From Solirubrobacterales bacterium (GTDB lineage Bacteria; Actinomycetota; Thermoleophilia; Solirubrobacterales; Solirubrobacteraceae), in the NCBI GenBank assembly GCA_003157595.1, contig PMKB01000074.1:1-7505 (forward strand): 7,505 nucleotides of DNA, given 5' to 3'. A program made the position numbers and the translations under genes. The notes under the pieces were generated by a model. That model was not told the DNA's origin. It did not search any database and was given only the letters and a program-made list of their open reading frames with translations. Each line of letters begins with the position of its first letter. Positions within the stretch are counted from its first letter, which is position 1. Below, piece after piece: positions 5,057 through 7,505 of this stretch.

Positions 5057-6220
5057 TCAGGTCCCGATCGCCAGGCCTAGCAGGAAGGTCACGCCGCCGA
5101 CGATCGCGCCGGCAGCGGTCATCTCGATGCCCGCGGACCAGGCCGTTCGCAGCGTGAACAGCGACTTCGCCGCGCCAACCGCGAAATGCGCGACGAGCGA
5201 GACCGACGCGGCGACGATCACGCCGGCCGTGCCATGCATGAAGAAGAACGGGATCACCGGCACCATCGCGCCGACGGCTGTCGAGATTCCGCCGGCGAGC
5301 GCGGCCTGGACGGCGTCGCCGCGCTCGGCGTCCGCGCTGCCGAACTCCTCGATCGCGATCGCCCTGAACAGCTGCTCCCGATCCTCGGCGATGCGTGTGA
5401 CGACCATGTCCGCCTCGGCGACCGTGAGGCCCTTCAATTGGTAGAAGAGCGAGAGCTCCTCCTTCTCCTCCTCAGGATGGGTGAGCACCTCCTCGCGCTC
5501 GCGCGCGAGGTTCGCGGCCGCGACCTCGGCGACCGAGCGCTCCGCGAGGTAGGCCCCGGTCGCCATCGACAGCGCCGAGCCGATCGCGCCGAACAGGCCG
5601 GCCGTGAGCACGAGGTGTGAACCGCCGGTGGCGCCCGAGAATCCGGCGACCAGCCCGAACACGGCGGCGAGCCCGTCGTTGGCGCCGTAGATGACGCCCG
5701 AGATCCAGCCGCCGGACACGCGGTGCCAGCGCTCACGCCCGAGGATCCGCGTCAGCCGAACCTGCGGGCCGTCGGTACCGGGGACGCCGCGTTCGATCAC
5801 CGGCAGCGCGCCGGCCCGAAGGTGCCCTAGCGCGACCGTGTGCTGCTCCTCCTCGTCGCGGATCTGCTCGAGCAGCCGGTCGGTGTCCACGTCGCCGGTG
5901 GGCCGCTCCTCGATCTCGCTGGCGATGTCCAGCTCCATCGCCTCCTGGCGGGCGAGCAGGCGATCGACCGGCGCGAGGCGCGCCTGCAGGCGCCGCCAGG
6001 TGGAGAGTCTGACGGTGCGCTCGTCGGGGATCTGGATCCCAAGCGCCGTCATCCGCTGCTCGAGCCGGTCGCGGTGCGAGCGCTCGACCTCGGCGAGCTG
6101 ATTCAGCACCGCGGCCCGGCGAGGGTCCGACTCGCGCTGCGCGATCAGCCCATACACGATGGTCGCCTGGACCTCGTCGATCCAGGCGTCGATCAGGCGC
6201 GCGCTGACATCGGTGCCCAC
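5057..6220 (-). CDS. MbfA-like membrane-bound ferritin: rubrerythrin-type di-iron domain fused to VIT1/CCC1 transporter
   Basis: This 387-aa protein has two parts. Residues about 8-135 form a ferritin-like four-helix domain: E16, ExxH at 46-49 (ERSH), Glu-rich 93-105, and a second ExxH at 124-127 (EEQH), the expected ligands of a di-iron centre. Residues about 170-387 are a VIT1/CCC1 domain: SGVIYGANDGLAAVFGLVAG (174-193) is TM1 with the conserved Asp (D182), TM2 is about 202-226 with MATGAYLAERS, the segment 236-295 is glutamate-rich (REREEVLTHPEEEKEEL) and matches the cytoplasmic metal-binding domain, and three further TM helices follow at about 306-328, 331-350 and 363-386. MbfA relatives in alphaproteobacteria export iron and protect against peroxide stress; plant and yeast VIT1/CCC1 move Fe/Mn out of the cytosol. 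I infer cytoplasmic-membrane iron (or manganese) efflux here. The GTG start is 3 nt after the upstream stop, with no strong ribosome site, suggesting translational coupling. The family is clear; ion and direction are by analogy. Confidence 0.9.
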   Translation of the reverse strand: MGTDVSARLIDAWIDEVQATIVYGLIAQRESDPRRAAVLNQLAEVERSHRDRLEQRMTALGIQIPDERTVRLSTWRRLQARLAPVDRLLARQEAMELDIASEIEERPTGDVDTDRLLEQIRDEEEQHTVALGHLRAGALPVIERGVPGTDGPQVRLTRILGRERWHRVSGGWISGVIYGANDGLAAVFGLVAGFSGATGGSHLVLTAGLFGAIGSALSMATGAYLAERSVAEVAAANLAREREEVLTHPEEEKEELSLFYQLKGLTVAEADMVVTRIAEDREQLFRAIAIEEFGSADAERGDAVQAALAGGISTAVGAMVPVIPFFFMHGTAGVIVAASVSLVAHFAVGAAKSLFTLRTAWSAGIEMTAAGAIVGGVTFLLGLAIGT

Positions 6221-6223
6221 CGC

Positions 6224-7505
6224 TCAGAGAGCGTAGTGCACCTTGGGATGGGTGCGCAGGAACTCCCGCGCGACGCGATAGGGATGGCGAAGTTCGTTCG
6301 CTTTGCCGCCACAGTCGACAAGATAGTTGCCGGTGCTGGTGATCCCAGCGGCCCAGATGCTCGCCGGAACCTCGGGACACACCAGGCGCGCAGCGGTCGA
6401 GGCGCCGTTTCCGCCGCGCGTGGAGTAGATGCCCGAGACCAACATGTAGCGCGCCTCCTGCTCTGACACGAGCGTCGCCAGCTGGTTGCCGCTGAGCGCC
6501 GGATCGGTCGTGTTGTAACCGCCCTCGGCTGACGCACGCAGGCCGAGCAGGATCAGCGGCGCGGCCTGGTCGGAGGACACCGTGAGGAGGCCGTAGGGCT
6601 GGGTTTCTCCGTGGCTGCGCAGGAACCTGATCAATGCCCGGTCGGCCGCCATGCCCGTCGGGCTCAGACCATAGCCGCCGTGACCAGCGTAGCTGTACGG
6701 ACCGGCGACCGGGAACGTTCCGCTGACCGGGGCGAGCCAGACGCTGAAGCTGTAGACCATCGGCGCGACCAGCAGCGCGCCGACTGCGGCGGCAAGCGCC
6801 CAGCCGGCGTGCCGGCGAACAAGCGGGATCGCGACCAACGCACCCACACACACCAACACCAACGGGATTCGCCACGGCGACGGGTCCCCCTCGCGAGCGA
6901 TCAACACCAGCTGCGCCGCGAGCGTGGCCGCCACCGCGGCCACCGCGAGGACGTACCCACAAAACGCCGAGCGGGCCCGCTCGCTGCGCATCAGCGCGCC
7001 GATCGCCACCGCACCGCCGCCGGCCATCGCCGCAAGACCCGGACCCAGCGCCGAGGCGTAATACGGATGCACGATCCCCGTCGAGAAGTCCAGCGTCAAC
7101 AACTCGACTACAAACCAGCCACCGAGCACGAACAATCCCGCCAGGCGCCGGTCACCGCGGCCTCGACGCAACACCAGACCCAGCCCCAGCATCCCGATCA
7201 GCGCAAGCGGCACGAGCCAACCGGCCTGGCCACCCAGGCCCGTGGCAAAGATCCGCAGCGGACTGGGAGTGCCGCCGAACGGCACGGGCCCGACGGCGCG
7301 CTGGCGGCCCTTCGTATGCGGCACGGGCTTGATGTGCACCGCGAGCGGATGGTGTGTGGCGATGTAGTGGCGCTCGGAGGCTGTCAGAGCGGTGTTCACG
7401 CCGGGGCGCAGCAGCGGCCGCGTCTGGGCCCTTGTGAGGTACATCTTGGTCGTTCCGGGCCCGCCCTGCTGGCCGCCGACCCGCCCGAACCCGTTGTAGC
7501 CGAAC
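6224..7505 (-). CDS. GT39/ArnT-like polytopic glycosyltransferase, C-terminal part (start beyond the right edge)
   Basis: The frame is open through the right edge, so this is the C-terminal 427 residues of a larger protein. The ATG at 7444 is internal: the codons before it read FGYNGFGRVGGQQGG, resembling the YNGxGR segment after the transmembrane core start in actinobacterial PMT/ArnT-like proteins. After a periplasm-like loop come LRIFATGLGGQAGWLVPLAL and about six hydrophobic helices, including the typical GIVHPYYASALGPGLAAMAG stretch. A soluble tail of about 160 residues follows, with two cysteines (in RLVCPEVP and YLVDCGG) that could pair outside the membrane. Family members use polyprenyl-phosphate sugars to modify proteins or envelope glycans on the outer face of the membrane; the catalytic N-terminal loops (Asp/Glu region) lie outside the window, so activity cannot be judged. 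It ends in TGA at 6224-6226, 3 nt before the membrane ferritin start, suggesting cotranscription from a promoter outside the window. Confidence 0.82.
   Translation of the reverse strand, partial: FGYNGFGRVGGQQGGPGTTKMYLTRAQTRPLLRPGVNTALTASERHYIATHHPLAVHIKPVPHTKGRQRAVGPVPFGGTPSPLRIFATGLGGQAGWLVPLALIGMLGLGLVLRRGRGDRRLAGLFVLGGWFVVELLTLDFSTGIVHPYYASALGPGLAAMAGGGAVAIGALMRSERARSAFCGYVLAVAAVAATLAAQLVLIAREGDPSPWRIPLVLVCVGALVAIPLVRRHAGWALAAAVGALLVAPMVYSFSVWLAPVSGTFPVAGPYSYAGHGGYGLSPTGMAADRALIRFLRSHGETQPYGLLTVSSDQAAPLILLGLRASAEGGYNTTDPALSGNQLATLVSEQEARYMLVSGIYSTRGGNGASTAARLVCPEVPASIWAAGITSTGNYLVDCGGKANELRHPYRVAREFLRTHPKVHYAL

Noticed and set aside
5733..6962. Minus-strand open frame of 409 codons in another frame
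   Set aside because: It overlaps both the membrane ferritin and glycosyltransferase genes, which have convincing domains, and has only Arg/Gly/Pro-rich low-information sequence.
7442..7444. ATG at 7444 as the true start of the glycosyltransferase
   Set aside because: The same frame continues upstream to the window edge with a family-like segment (FGYNGFGRVGG), so this ATG is internal and the gene is truncated by the window.

Overview
This window comes from a very GC-rich bacterial chromosome, about 70% G+C by eye, with strong G/C preference at third codon positions and several GTG starts. Gene content and promoter style (TAnnnT -10 boxes placed so that transcripts would start at the start codon) point to an actinobacterium. 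A soil lineage such as Thermoleophilia/Solirubrobacterales is my guess from the glycosyltransferase and membrane-ferritin sequences; no rRNA or other marker is present to confirm it. I saw no mobile element, CRISPR array, tRNA or rRNA.

Left block (1-4832): a compact, apparently TetR-controlled catabolic locus. A TetR/AcrR-type regulator (4155-4832, +) is divergent from a three-gene minus-strand operon: a fold-type IV, branched-chain-like aminotransferase (4097-3210), a hydantoinase/oxoprolinase A subunit (3127-1184), and the matching B subunit (from 1187, running off the left edge). The A and B genes overlap as ATGA. The 57-bp gap between regulator and operon is AT-rich for this genome. It holds a near-perfect 24-bp palindrome (4104-4127) that coincides with the -10 and spacer of a good promoter (TTGACA, 17 bp, TAAGTT) for the operon. 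On each side a TAnnnT box is followed by exactly 6 nt and then GTG, so both genes are predicted to make leaderless mRNAs. A plausible reading is that an ATP-dependent ring-opening amidohydrolase (hydantoin, lactam or oxoproline type) releases an amino acid that the aminotransferase deaminates, with a substrate or intermediate relieving TetR repression. The substrate cannot be told from sequence.

Middle (4833-5056): a 224-bp convergent intergenic region. It holds GC-rich hairpins that may end transcription from both sides, and a doubtful 23-codon cationic ORF.

Right block (5057-7505): two minus-strand membrane-protein genes separated by 3 nt. Upstream is the C-terminal part of a GT39/ArnT-like polytopic glycosyltransferase, whose start lies beyond the right edge. 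Downstream is an MbfA-like membrane ferritin, a rubrerythrin-type di-iron domain fused to a VIT1/CCC1 iron/manganese transporter domain. Their functional link is unclear.
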